Shown piece by piece: positions 41,858 through 49,735 of a DNA stretch of 53,986 bases. A program made the position numbers and the translations under genes. A model generated the notes under the pieces. The model did no database searches. It saw nothing but the letters and a program-made list of their open reading frames with translations, and was not told the origin of the DNA. Each line of letters opens with the position of its first letter. Within the stretch, counting starts at the first letter, position 1. The DNA is from an uncultured bacterium (GTDB lineage: Bacteria; Verrucomicrobiota; Kiritimatiellia; CAIKKV01), in NCBI GenBank assembly GCA_938038445.1, contig CALHRZ010000032.1, positions 1-53,986 on the forward strand, given 5' to 3'.

Positions 41858-43729
41858 TCAGCCGAGGGTAATGAGGGGTTGGCCCGACTGGACGGGGGTG
41901 CCGGCGGCGACAGCGACTTCTCGCACCGTTGCGGCGCGATCCGCCTTGATCTCGATTTCCATTTTCATGGCTTCGAGGATCAAGAGGTTTTGGCCGGCTT
42001 GAACGGCGTCCCCGGCTTTGACCAACACCTTGAACACGGTGCCGGGCATGGGGGCTTTTACGACGGTTTGTTGGGCGGACGCCGCTGGAGTGACCGAAGG
42101 TTTTGGATCGGGCGTAGTGGCGGGGGAAGGAGTGGGTTGGGGTTGAATCGTGGGGGCGGGGGAACCCTCTTGGATCACGACTTGGAAAGGTTTGCCGTTG
42201 ACCGTGACCGTATAGGTTGTGGGGCCGGTTATGGGACGTGAGGCGGCGGGAGGAGTGGCCTCTTTCTTTTGAGTGGCCTCTTTCTTTTCCGGTTCGTTAT
42301 AGCGGATCATCAAGGGTTTTGTGCCCTTAAGGAAATCCAGCCCTTTTTCGCCGCACATGGCGACGATGAAGATGTTTTCGTCGTGGACGGGAAGGTTGTT
42401 ATCCTGCAGTTGTTTAGCGAAAGCAGCCTTATTGGGTTTGGTTCGGTCGTTGATCGTGATGACGGCTTCGGCGGTGGGTTCCAGCTTGAGTTGGGCTTGG
42501 GCGAGGCGGACGATTTCGGGGTCGGCGGGGGCGGGAGTTTTGCCGAAATAGCCGAGGACCATTTTTCCGTAGCCTTCGGTGATTTTTTTCCAGGGCCCTT
42601 GCATCACGTTGGAGAAGGCTTGCTGGAAATAGAATTGGCTTACGGGCGTGACGGAGGTGCCGTAGCCGCCTCGTTCCACGACTTCGCGCATGGCTTTGAT
42701 GACTTCGGGATAGCGGTCGAGGCAGTTGCTATCCCGCATCATTTGGGTGTTGGTGGTGAGTGCGCCGCCGGGCATGGGACTGAGGGCGACGAGGGGTTCA
42801 GTTGTTTTGGCTTCGGGCGGCAGGAAGTACTTGTTCATACATTCTTTGAACTTTTCCTCGGCTTTGAGAATCTTCTCGTACTGAATTTCCTCGCCGCGGG
42901 TATTGATGAGAACGTATCCGAGCCCTTTGAACATATGCCAGGCGGTGAGGATATCGGTGTGGCAGGAGCCGCCGCTGACGGGGGCCATGGCGAGGTCAAT
43001 GTAGTCCGCGCCGTTTCGGATCGCTTCGATATGGCAGGCTTCGGCGATTCCGACCGTGCAATGGGTATGGAAGGTGATTTCGATATGGCGATTGGGGAAG
43101 GCGGTGTCGAGGATTTCGCGGGCGCGTTTGACGGTTGCGCCGACGATGGAGGGGGGTGTGGTGCCGGAGGCGTCCTTGAAGCAGAGGCTATCGAAAGGCA
43201 AGCCGGACTGGAGAATATTTTCGAGGATATCGGTATAGAATTTTGAGCTGTGGGGATATTCGTCCTGGACGCCGGGAGGGAGCGCCATCATGCTGATGGC
43301 GACTTGATGTTTCATGCCGGCGGCTTTGATCGCGCGTCCGGAGGGTTCGAGATTTCGGACGTCGTTCAAGGCATCGAAGTTTCGGATGGTGGAAATACCG
43401 CTGCGGGCGAAGGTTTGGGCATGGAGTTCGATAATTTCGCGGTGGTAGGAATCGAGTCCCACGACGTTGACGCCTCGGGAGAGGGTTTGGAGGTTGACCG
43501 AGGGACCGACGAGGGCGCGGCAGCGGCGGTGCATCTCGAAGGCATCGTCCTGCGTGTAAAAATAGAGGCTTTGGAATCGAGCGCCGCCTCCGATCTCGAA
43601 GTTGTCGATTCCGGCATCCACTGCGGCTTCCAGCGCGGGAAGGAAGTCGTCCGTTTTGACGCGGGCTCCATACACGGACTGAAAGCCGTCGCGGAAAGAG
43701 GTATCCATGAAGCGAATGGGTTTAAGCAT
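41858..43729 (-). CDS. oadA: Decarboxylase alpha subunit with biotin domain (OadA/PycB-like)
   Basis: The 623-residue protein starts with a carboxyltransferase TIM barrel (residues about 1-300): [10 protein letters not shown] near residue 9 (metal-binding Asp; the family usually has DTTLRDxxQS), the catalytic lysine in [11 protein letters not shown] and the metal pair in FHTHCTVG. A helical PycA-OadA domain (300-480), a Pro/Thr-rich linker (about 480-550) and a C-terminal biotinyl domain with [12 protein letters not shown] follow; the Lys of AMKM carries biotin. It takes the carboxyl group from oxaloacetate, methylmalonyl-CoA or a related acid; the substrate is not settled by sequence, though the HTH motif and layout favour oxaloacetate. 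It starts 3 bases after oadG. Confidence 0.92.
   Translation of the reverse strand: MLKPIRFMDTSFRDGFQSVYGARVKTDDFLPALEAAVDAGIDNFEIGGGARFQSLYFYTQDDAFEMHRRCRALVGPSVNLQTLSRGVNVVGLDSYHREIIELHAQTFARSGISTIRNFDALNDVRNLEPSGRAIKAAGMKHQVAISMMALPPGVQDEYPHSSKFYTDILENILQSGLPFDSLCFKDASGTTPPSIVGATVKRAREILDTAFPNRHIEITFHTHCTVGIAEACHIEAIRNGADYIDLAMAPVSGGSCHTDILTAWHMFKGLGYVLINTRGEEIQYEKILKAEEKFKECMNKYFLPPEAKTTEPLVALSPMPGGALTTNTQMMRDSNCLDRYPEVIKAMREVVERGGYGTSVTPVSQFYFQQAFSNVMQGPWKKITEGYGKMVLGYFGKTPAPADPEIVRLAQAQLKLEPTAEAVITINDRTKPNKAAFAKQLQDNNLPVHDENIFIVAMCGEKGLDFLKGTKPLMIRYNEPEKKEATQKKEATPPAASRPITGPTTYTVTVNGKPFQVVIQEGSPAPTIQPQPTPSPATTPDPKPSVTPAASAQQTVVKAPMPGTVFKVLVKAGDAVQAGQNLLILEAMKMEIEIKADRAATVREVAVAAGTPVQSGQPLITLG
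42253..42288. repeat. Perfect 18-bp tandem duplication inside the oadA linker
   Basis: The 18-base unit GAGTGGCCTCTTTCTTTT occurs twice without interruption (42253-42270 and 42271-42288). It encodes a KKEATQ repeat in the Pro/Lys-rich linker before the biotinyl domain, so length change there would be tolerated. Confidence 0.9.
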
Positions 43730-43732
43730 GTG

Positions 43733-44002
43733 TCACACTCCGGGAGGGTTGGGGGTTTGGGACGAGACAAGCCGGGAACGGTACCGATGTAGAGCCATTG
43801 CAATGGCCGCAGTGATCTCTGTTGCATCGTCTTCATTCTTCGGGGGGGAAGTAGGGGATGGGGGAGTGTGGGTGGGGGGCGGTGTTAGGCGGCGGATGAG
43901 GGCGGCGGAGACTCGGATGCTGAGGACCATCAGTCCCAGAAACAAAAACACCACGGTCTGGCCCAGAACCAGAAGCACCAAGCCGTCGGCTAAGAGATTC
44001 AT
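43733..44002 (-). CDS. oadG: Decarboxylase gamma subunit (OadG-like)
   Basis: The 89-residue protein has one N-terminal membrane helix (LADGLVLLVLGQTVVFLFLG, residues about 4-23), a proline-rich linker (PPPTHTPPSPTSPP) and a short C-terminal helix (EITAAIAMALHRYR). This is the OadG layout, in which the helix anchors the complex and the tail binds the alpha subunit. The usual zinc-binding histidine tail is not obvious. It is the first gene of oadG-oadA-oadB. AGGAA lies 8 bases upstream of the ATG. The call rests on the position and topology more than on sequence motifs. Confidence 0.82.
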   Translation of the reverse strand: MNLLADGLVLLVLGQTVVFLFLGLMVLSIRVSAALIRRLTPPPTHTPPSPTSPPKNEDDATEITAAIAMALHRYRSRLVSSQTPNPPGV

Positions 44003-44050
44003 GGGGCATTGTTCCTTTGTTTTCGCGGAAGTGATAAAAATTGGAATGTT

Positions 44051-44088
44051 ATTTTAGTAAAGGAAAACTCACGGTTCAAGAAGAACCG
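44051..44088 (-). promoter_or_regulatory. oadGAB promoter lying within a palindrome
   Basis: On the minus strand TTGAAC (44079-44074), 17 bases, then TAAAAT (44056-44051), about 49 bases before the oadG ATG. The -35 lies inside the perfect palindrome CGGTTC-AAGAA-GAACCG (44072-44088), which also spans the end of the upstream aminotransferase gene. The hairpin could be an operator, or a weak terminator for the upstream gene. Confidence 0.5.
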
Positions 44089-45335
44089 GAAAAAAAGTGA
44101 AAGACCTTTCGGATGCCGGTGGCGACTTCTCTGATATAATCCTTCGTGCGGAATTCGCCGAAGGGCGAGAGCATGATCGCTTCATCAAGCAGTTTCTTGT
44201 GCGTTGGGGTGGTCGTGTAATCGTAACGGTAGGAGCGTCCATCGGGCTGGACGAAGGGATAACGGCGTTTCCATCCTTTGAGCCAGGGGCGCATGACCCG
44301 AGTTTGGAAGAGGGGTTTTTGGATCAGGTCATATTTGCCGTAGGAGGAGGCGGGGACCCCTTCGGCTTGGAGTGCTCGGACGAGGGTGTCGCGATCGGCT
44401 TTCAAATGGCGGTAGTCGGGCAAGAGAGCGGTCCACCAATAGGTGGCGTAGGCGTTGGGAAGGGGGGGGATGAGTCGGCCGGCGGGGAGGTCGGCGAGAT
44501 GGCGTTCGAGGAGGGTGCCGAGCTGGTGGTAATGGCTGGTGACGCGGCGCACTTTCTCCAATTGGGCGAGGGCGACGGCGCCTTGGAGTTCGGTCATTCG
44601 ATAGTTCATGCCAAAATGGGCGCCGAAGAGGGATCGGTCGAAGAGTCGGTCGTAACATTTATCGGCATAGTTTGCGGTGCGGCGGAAGAGGGCTTCATCA
44701 CGAAGGGCGAGGAACCCTCCGTCGCCGGTGGAGATGTGTTTGAAATCGTTTGTGGAGAAGGCACCGGCAAGGCCGAAGGTTCCGACAAGTTGCCCGTTGA
44801 GGCGGGTTCCCCAGGACTGGGCGCAATCTTCGAGCACGGGAAGTCCACGGGAGCGGCAGAGGCGGATGATCGCGTCTACGGGGGCGGGGTATCCCGCGAG
44901 GTGGACGACAATGACCGCGCGCGTTCGCCGGGTGAGGGCGGCGCGGATGGTGCGGGGGGAGGGTTGAAAGGTATCATCAACGTCGCAGAAGACGGGTACG
45001 GCGCCTTCGGCTAGAATACCGATGACCGTTCCGGCGTCGGTGTTGGGGGTGCAGATGACTTCATCGCCTGGGCCGATACCGCAGGCGATGAGGCCGAGGT
45101 GGATGGCGGCGGTGCCGGAGGAGCAAGGGACGACGTAGGGGAGGCCGGTGTAACGGCGCATGGCTTTACAGGCTTTTTGGACGAAGGAACCGAAGCCATA
45201 GAAGAGGGTGTTTTGCCGGAGGGTCTCCTGGAGGTAACGGCGTTCATTTCCGCTGAACCGGTTTCCGGTGCTGGGAGGCGTGGTGACCGCCTTGGGTCCG
45301 CCGGAGAGCGCGAGAGAGGGAGAAGGGGGTTTCAT
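44076..45335 (-). CDS. DegT/DnrJ/EryC1/StrS family PLP aminotransferase, copy 2
   Basis: The 419-residue fold type I protein has VPCSSGTAAIHLGLIACGIG, DEVICTPNTDAGT, VVHLAGYPAPVDA, VLEDCAQSWGT and the PLP lysine in FSTNDFKHISTGDGGFL. It probably aminates a keto-sugar or a related metabolite. It is not closely similar to the other DegT gene upstream of oadB. A -10-like TAGAAT ends 7 bases before the ATG, and no ribosome site is visible, so the message may be leaderless. Its 3' end touches the palindrome used by the oadGAB promoter. Confidence 0.85.
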   Translation of the reverse strand: MKPPSPSLALSGGPKAVTTPPSTGNRFSGNERRYLQETLRQNTLFYGFGSFVQKACKAMRRYTGLPYVVPCSSGTAAIHLGLIACGIGPGDEVICTPNTDAGTVIGILAEGAVPVFCDVDDTFQPSPRTIRAALTRRTRAVIVVHLAGYPAPVDAIIRLCRSRGLPVLEDCAQSWGTRLNGQLVGTFGLAGAFSTNDFKHISTGDGGFLALRDEALFRRTANYADKCYDRLFDRSLFGAHFGMNYRMTELQGAVALAQLEKVRRVTSHYHQLGTLLERHLADLPAGRLIPPLPNAYATYWWTALLPDYRHLKADRDTLVRALQAEGVPASSYGKYDLIQKPLFQTRVMRPWLKGWKRRYPFVQPDGRSYRYDYTTTPTHKKLLDEAIMLSPFGEFRTKDYIREVATGIRKVFHFFSGSS

Positions 45336-45341
45336 GACGGT

Positions 45342-45370
45342 ATTCTAATGTAAAGATCGTAATGGGCCAA
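45342..45370 (-). promoter_or_regulatory. Promoter for DegT aminotransferase copy 2
   Basis: On the minus strand TTGGCC (45370-45365), 17 bases, then TAGAAT (45347-45342). Transcription would start at about the ATG (45335), suggesting a leaderless message. Confidence 0.4.
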
Positions 45371-45474
45371 TTATTTTCAAAGAGCGGCGCGCTTGTATCC
45401 ACAAATAGCAGAGGTGCAGAGGGATACGAAATGTTGAATGTTGAGGTCTGACCCCAACCTTTAGAAAGGGGATA

Positions 45475-45510
45475 AGGCTTCCGGCACGGAGTGCCGGAAC
45501 TACAGGAAGA
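45475..45510. repeat. REP-like palindromic repeat, copy 2
   Basis: TTCCGGCA-CGGAG-TGCCGGAA (45479-45499) matches the element at 20495-20515 with one change in the loop, and the flanks agree (AGGC before, CT[A/G]CA[G/A]GAAG after). It lies in the 208-base gap between the DegT gene and the PHP gene, next to a GTCTGACCCCAAC string. No gene is seen in this gap. Confidence 0.75.
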
Positions 45511-45543
45511 AAGGGGTTTGAGGGGAGGAGCGATGGAGGAAGG

Positions 45544-46242
45544 TTAGGCGATTTGGAGAGGTTGAAGGGGGCGGCCGGCGGAGGGGGTATCGGCATAGAG
45601 GGTATAGCGGCGGCCGATTTCTTCGGGGCGGTGGGCATCGGAGTTGCCGACCAGGGGGAAGCGGCCGACAATTCGTTCGGGGTCCTTGGCCAGATCGTAA
45701 AAGGGGGAGATTTCGAGAGCAGAGAAGGGGAATTCAGGGATCCGGCCCAGTTGACTGAGGAGGCTATTGGCGGCGCGGTCGATATGGGCGGGGATGAACC
45801 AGCCGCCGGAGGCGAGAACGTGTTCCCCCAAGTCGGTCAATGGGATACGGGCGCCTGTGCCGAGGGCGATGGTTTCCCAGCCTTCGATTTCTTCCTTTTC
45901 GTTCACATAGACTTGGTCGCCCATTTTCCCTTCCATCCAGGGGACGGGGGGGAGGCGTTCGCGGATGAACTCGGAAAGTTCCAGTGCCTGGTCTAGGCGT
46001 GGGAAGAGGCAGAGGACGTGGATTTCCTCCACCGTGCAGGCTTCGAGGCCGTGAAGGCAGGCGAGTCCGACGTCTGCGCAGAGGCGGGCGGTTACGGCGC
46101 TGTTTCGGGCGCTGTTGTGGTCTGTGACTGCGATGAGGTCAAGGCCGGCGGTGCGGGCGGTGCGGACGATGGCGGCGGGGGACATTTCGAGCGAGCCGCA
46201 GGGGGAGAGGCAGGAATGGATATGGAGGTCCGAACGGATCAT
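45544..46242 (-). CDS. PHP-domain metal-dependent phosphoesterase, hydrogenase-associated
   Basis: The 232-residue protein has the four PHP motifs: SDLHIHSCLSPCG near residue 4, VTDHNSA near 40, a middle FIPAHIDRA and a C-terminal GNSDAHRPEEIG. These bind two or three metal ions and hydrolyse phosphate esters; the substrate is unknown. It is the last gene of the overlapping run rex - DRTGG - CBS-HATPase - DRTGG - PHP, with its ATG inside the stop of the second DRTGG gene (ATGA). The same small PHP gene follows hydrogenase loci in other anaerobes, which points to a shared, unassigned role rather than DNA repair. Confidence 0.85.
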   Translation of the reverse strand: MIRSDLHIHSCLSPCGSLEMSPAAIVRTARTAGLDLIAVTDHNSARNSAVTARLCADVGLACLHGLEACTVEEIHVLCLFPRLDQALELSEFIRERLPPVPWMEGKMGDQVYVNEKEEIEGWETIALGTGARIPLTDLGEHVLASGGWFIPAHIDRAANSLLSQLGRIPEFPFSALEISPFYDLAKDPERIVGRFPLVGNSDAHRPEEIGRRYTLYADTPSAGRPLQPLQIA

Positions 46243-46595
46243 GGGGAGGCAGTGGATATACAGAAGGCATCATGGAGGCGCCAGGAGGCTTCGTATTGGG
46301 AAGCGGAGGTGATGAGGAGGGCGATTGTTTCCTGGCGGGCGGCCTCCAGCATTTCCTTGGGTGGTTTTCGGTTATGGCAGAGGATGACGATTCGGATGCC
46401 GACGAGGGAGGCGACGGCGATGGTGTTGCGGTGGGCCTGGAGGGTGATGAGGGCGGAGTCGGGAGGAGCGTGAGCCATGACGTCGCTGAGGAGATCCGAG
46501 GTATAGGCGGCTGAGAGGGGGGGTGCCGAATCGGCGGGTGGGAGTGCCCATTGGGAATTGGGTAGAATAGCGGAGAGGGTGTGAAGGGGGATCAT
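46239..46595 (-). CDS. DRTGG-domain protein, copy 2
   Basis: The 118-residue protein is a single DRTGG-like domain: AAYTSDLLSDVMAHAPPDSALITL, AHRNTIAVASLVGIRIVILCHNR and ETIALLITSASQYEASWRL. DRTGG domains are related to the N-terminal part of HPr kinase and to a linker in phosphotransacetylases and CBS proteins; the ligand is unknown. Start and stop both overlap neighbours as ATGA (46595 with the CBS-HATPase gene, 46242 with the PHP gene). The longer frame reaching 46721 lies inside the CBS-HATPase gene and is rejected. Confidence 0.78.
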   Translation of the reverse strand: MIPLHTLSAILPNSQWALPPADSAPPLSAAYTSDLLSDVMAHAPPDSALITLQAHRNTIAVASLVGIRIVILCHNRKPPKEMLEAARQETIALLITSASQYEASWRLHDAFCISTASP

Positions 46596-47551
46596 GGCGG
46601 GCAGAAGAGGGTTGCGCGGACGGTGGTACCGGAGGGGGAGGATTGGAGGGAGAACTCGTCGGACACGCGGCGGATATTGGGGAGGCCCATTCCTGCTCCG
46701 AAGCCGAGGGATTTGATCCATTCATTGGCGGTGGTGAAGCCTTCCTCGAGTGCCTGGGCGATATTGGGGATTCCGGGTCCGGTATCGTGGGCTTCCAGTT
46801 CGATTTGGCGGGGGGTGATGCGGACTGTGAGGCGGCCGCCTTTCGAGTGGATGATCATGTTCATTTCCATTTCATAGGCGGCGATAGCGGCTCGGCGGAT
46901 CAGGCGGGGGTCGAACTGGAGATCGGAGAGCGCCCGCTTGATTTCGTGGCTGGCGCGGCCGGCGCGTTCGAAGTCGAGCGGGGCGACGGCGAATTGGAGG
47001 GCGGTTTGGCGGGGAACAGTTTGGGGTGGGGTTGGGTTGGGGAGGCGTGCTTCAAGTCGTGCGAATTCTTGGAGGAGTTCGACGAGGACGGCGGCGGAGA
47101 CGTCGCGGCTGGTGAGGATACCCACCAGGCGGCGGTTGCGGTCGAGGACGGGGAAGCGGCCGAAGCGGTATTTATCGAAGTAGGAGGCGCCGAAGGCGAG
47201 GGGCATATCGTCTTCGAGGACGACGACGTTGCGGGCCATATGGTGTTCGACGGGGTTGTCCATCCATCCTCCTTCGAGTGCTTGGAGGATATCGTCCATA
47301 CTGACGATACCGTAGAGACGCCCGTTTTCGGCGACGGGGAGGCCGGTGACGCGGTGTTCGCGCATGAGGTGGCGGGCGAGTCGCAGGGGGTCTTTACGGG
47401 TGACGGTGATGGGGGGGGTGGTCATCACGTCGCGAATTTTCAGTTTATAGAGCAGGTCGAGGAGGACGAGGGGGGACTGATCGGCGGGGACCGGCAGGGG
47501 GGGAGGGGGTCCGGCAGGGGAGTGGGGAGGGGGATGCGGGTCAGTAGTCAA
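46592..47551 (-). CDS. CBS-pair protein fused to an RsbW-like ATPase domain
   Basis: The 319-residue protein has a Pro-rich N-terminus, two CBS domains (residues about 35-160: DVMTTPPITVTRKDPLRLARHL, VTGLPVAENGRLYGIVSMDDIL, GRFPVLDRNRRLVGILTSRDV) and a GHKL ATPase domain (about 190-317: YEMEMNMIIHS N-box, DTGPGIPNIAQ, GFGAGMGLPNIRRV). CBS pairs sense adenine nucleotides; the ATPase part is closest to anti-sigma kinases such as RsbW/RsbT. It starts with a TTG at 47551 that overlaps the DRTGG gene by 11 bases. No sigma factor or STAS-type antagonist gene is seen here, so its phosphorylation target, if any, is unknown. Confidence 0.85.
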   Translation of the reverse strand: MTTDPHPPPHSPAGPPPPLPVPADQSPLVLLDLLYKLKIRDVMTTPPITVTRKDPLRLARHLMREHRVTGLPVAENGRLYGIVSMDDILQALEGGWMDNPVEHHMARNVVVLEDDMPLAFGASYFDKYRFGRFPVLDRNRRLVGILTSRDVSAAVLVELLQEFARLEARLPNPTPPQTVPRQTALQFAVAPLDFERAGRASHEIKRALSDLQFDPRLIRRAAIAAYEMEMNMIIHSKGGRLTVRITPRQIELEAHDTGPGIPNIAQALEEGFTTANEWIKSLGFGAGMGLPNIRRVSDEFSLQSSPSGTTVRATLFCPP

Positions 47552-47879
47552 GGGCGCGACCGATTCGGATGCAGGCTTCGAACTTAGGCAGTGGGGTACG
47601 CAGGAGGGTGATACCGGTTTCTGCGGCGAGGGTTTTCATATTGGAGGGGAGGTTTTTACCGTTGACGATGAGGACACCGAGGGCGCCGACGATATCGGCG
47701 GTTCGGATTACCTGATCGGAGGCGAGGGAGGTTACGATCAGCGGGGTGGGGCGGTCCACGAGCAGCACATCGCTCATCAGGTCGGACGCGACGACGGAAC
47801 GGACTTCGGATTCATCGAAGCCGCGGCCGGCGTGGAGGATTTCGGCTTGCAGTTCACGCGCGAGTTCGGCGAGTTTCAC
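47541..47879 (-). CDS. DRTGG-domain protein, copy 1
   Basis: The 112-residue protein is a single DRTGG-like domain: LARELQAEILHAGRGFDES, VASDLMSDVLLVDRPTPLIVT and ALGVLIVNGKNLPSNMKTLA. The start is a GTG at 47879 with AAGGAGA upstream; it overlaps the end of rex by 26 bases and runs 11 bases into the CBS-HATPase gene. It differs from copy 2 in the loop after the conserved Asp, so the two may bind as a pair. Function unknown; it is tied to the hydrogenase locus by gene order. Confidence 0.8.
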   Translation of the reverse strand: MKLAELARELQAEILHAGRGFDESEVRSVVASDLMSDVLLVDRPTPLIVTSLASDQVIRTADIVGALGVLIVNGKNLPSNMKTLAAETGITLLRTPLPKFEACIRIGRALDY

Positions 47880-48516
47880 CGGGTTCTCCTTTTGTAGGGC
47901 GGAGGACGAATCGGGCCAGGTGGATCAGGTTTTCCAGTTCCAGCGCGATATTGATGTTATGGATGACGCATTCGGGAGTTTCTTTCAAGGGCATTGGGGT
48001 GAAGTTCAGGATACCGCGGATTCCCAGACGGATCAACGTTTCCACCATATCGGCGGCGACGGCTTCAGGGACGGCGAGGATTGCGAACCGGACGTTTTGG
48101 GCGGCGATTATGTCGGGCAACTGGCTGATATGGAGGATGGGAATAGGGGCATGGGGGTCGAGTTTTGCGGGGTTGCTGTCGAAACCGGCCACGATGCGGA
48201 TTCGCTGGCGGGAGAACCCCGTGTAGTTCAGCAGGGCGGTACCGATTTTTCCGCAGCCGACGATGATGACGTTTTGGGGTTCTTCGCCGCCGAGGAGGCG
48301 GTTGATTTGGGCGAGGAGGTCGTCCACGCGGTAGCCGCCGCGTTTATGTCCGGCCAAGCCGAAGTGGGAGAAGTCTTTTCGGACCAGTGGGGCTGAGATG
48401 CCGAGCATATCGGCGAGGTTATCTGAAAAAATGCGCGCAAGGCCTGTTGCCTTCAATTTTTCCAGAGCGTTTTTGTAACGCGTGAGCCGATTGACCAGTT
48501 CCCGTGGGTGGGGCAT
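47854..48516 (-). CDS. rex: Redox-sensing transcriptional repressor Rex
   Basis: The 220-residue protein has an N-terminal winged helix (residues about 1-80, with ARIFSDNLADMLGISAPLVRKDFSHFG) and a Rossmann domain with the NAD(H) loop IIVGCGKIGTALLNY and ILAVPEAVAADMVETLIRLGIRGILNFTP. Rex binds operators with a TTGTGAA-n6-TTCACAA pattern when NADH is low and lets go when NADH rises. It leads the accessory operon and is divergent from the hydrogenase operon. Its own ribosome site (GAAGGA) and start codon lie inside a Rex-like site, so autoregulation is likely. The length is normal for the family. Confidence 0.94.
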   Translation of the reverse strand: MPHPRELVNRLTRYKNALEKLKATGLARIFSDNLADMLGISAPLVRKDFSHFGLAGHKRGGYRVDDLLAQINRLLGGEEPQNVIIVGCGKIGTALLNYTGFSRQRIRIVAGFDSNPAKLDPHAPIPILHISQLPDIIAAQNVRFAILAVPEAVAADMVETLIRLGIRGILNFTPMPLKETPECVIHNINIALELENLIHLARFVLRPTKGEPGETRRTRA

Positions 48517-48598
48517 TATGATATATCCTTCACATTATTGCTGCGTTATTTATATCTTTTATGTGATTACGCGAAATAATGTGAAGATATATTGGATA
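48516..48598. promoter_or_regulatory. Divergent rex/hydrogenase control region with two Rex-like sites
   Basis: Two near-identical elements face outwards: AATAATGTGAAGGATATAT on minus (48539-48521) and AATAATGTGAAGATATAT on plus (48575-48592). Site 1 (48516-48535) reads TTATGAT-ATATCC-TTCACAT, 11 of 14 fixed positions of the Rex consensus, and covers the rex start. Site 2 (48579-48598) reads ATGTGAA-GATATA-TTGGATA, with one good half. Site 2 overlaps a TTGGAT box (48592-48597) that has TTTTAT 17 bases later. A minus-strand TATAAA lies at 48554-48549. The region is far more AT-rich than the rest of the window. Confidence 0.65.
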
Positions 48599-48683
48599 AA
48601 AGCAAGCATAAAATTTTTATTGCTATGGAATTTCATTTTCGATTATCGTAGCGTTAGTTTTTGAAGCGCAAGGAGAAGCGTTC

Positions 48684-49175
48684 ATGACAGAGGCGAGCGT
48701 GGAGACGAGGCGGGGGGAGGAATTGCATCCGGAGCTCGTGGAGTTTATTGAGCGGTGGAAGGGGAGACCTGGGAATTTGATCATGGTATTGCACAAGGTT
48801 CAGGAGGTGTATGGATACATTCCCCGTGCGATCGCCTTTGCGGTGGCGGAGCGGTTGAAGGTGCCGTTGGCGAAGATTTACGGGGTTATTACTTTTTATC
48901 ATTTTTTCCGGCTGAAGAAACCGGGCAAGCATCAGATTGCGGTGTGCATGGGGACGGCGTGTTATTTGAAAGGGGGGGAGGATTTGATCCGGGAGTTGGA
49001 GCAGTTATTGGGGACGGGTTTGAACACGACGACACCGGATGGGCGGTTTTCGATTGAGGCGGTACGGTGTTTAGGGTGCTGCGGGTTGGCCCCGGTGATG
49101 ACGGTGGACGGGGAGGTGTATGGGCGGCTCACCAAGGAGCAGTTGCCTGAGATACTGGCGAAGTATCAGGATTGA
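48684..49175 (+). CDS. hndA: NADH-dependent hydrogenase subunit HndA (NuoE-like, [2Fe-2S])
   Basis: The 163-residue protein has a helical N-terminus (GRPGNLIMVLHKVQEVYGYIP) and a thioredoxin-like [2Fe-2S] domain with four cysteines: VCMGTACYLKGG (residues about 88 and 93) and CLGCCGLAPVM (about 129 and 133). It matches NuoE and the HndA/HydC subunits of NAD(P)-linked [FeFe] hydrogenases. AGGAG lies 9 bases upstream of the ATG. It heads the plus-strand operon controlled by the region at 48516-48598. The HATPase gene starts 4 bases after its stop. Confidence 0.93.
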   Translation: MTEASVETRRGEELHPELVEFIERWKGRPGNLIMVLHKVQEVYGYIPRAIAFAVAERLKVPLAKIYGVITFYHFFRLKKPGKHQIAVCMGTACYLKGGEDLIRELEQLLGTGLNTTTPDGRFSIEAVRCLGCCGLAPVMTVDGEVYGRLTKEQLPEILAKYQD

Positions 49176-49179
49176 GGCG

Positions 49180-49731
49180 GTGCATGCGACGTTATGCGAG
49201 CACTTATTGGATCTTGTTCAGAATGCCGTCGAGGCGGGTGCGTCGTTTGTGCAGGTTGAGGTTGTGGAAACGGAGGCAGGGGACGTGGAGGTGACCGTTT
49301 CAGACAATGGCCGGGGGATGACGCCGGAGGAGGCGCGGCGGGCGCTTGACCCGTTTGCGTCGGATGGGCGGAAGCATCCGGCGCGCCGGGTGGGGTTGGG
49401 ATTGCCGTTTTTCCGTCAGATGGTGGAGCAGGCGGGCGGTGAGTTCGATCTTCGGTCGGAGTTGGGGGTGGGGACATCGGTTTTTGGGCGGTATCGTGGG
49501 GATCATCCGGATGCGCCGCCGATGGGGGAGTGGTCGGATTTTGTGGTGCAGGCGTTGGTGCTGGGCGAGGGGTTGGAGATGGCATTGATTCGGGAATGGC
49601 GGGGGCGGCGGGTTGTGATTCGGCGGAGCGAGCTGGCGGAGGCGCTTCAGGGGTTGGGGGATGCGGAGGCGCTGGCGTTGGCGCGTCGGTATGTTGGGGA
49701 GCAGGAGCGGGAAATTTTGGGAAAGGGATGA
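49180..49731 (+). CDS. Stand-alone GHKL (HATPase) protein within the hydrogenase operon
   Basis: The 183-residue protein is little more than a histidine-kinase-type ATP-binding domain: N-box LLDLVQNAVEAG near residue 10, G1 box SDNGRGMTPEEARRALDPF near 44 and G2 box RRVGLGLPFFRQMV near 72, then GGEFDLRSELGVGTSVFGRY. It lacks a dimerisation helix, phosphoacceptor His or sensor domain. The GTG at 49180 was chosen since the frame upstream lies in hndA. The same gene sits between hndA and hndB in hydrogenase operons of other anaerobes, which suggests it works on or with the complex; its partner is unknown. Confidence 0.82.
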   Translation: MHATLCEHLLDLVQNAVEAGASFVQVEVVETEAGDVEVTVSDNGRGMTPEEARRALDPFASDGRKHPARRVGLGLPFFRQMVEQAGGEFDLRSELGVGTSVFGRYRGDHPDAPPMGEWSDFVVQALVLGEGLEMALIREWRGRRVVIRRSELAEALQGLGDAEALALARRYVGEQEREILGKG

Positions 49732-49735
49732 GACG

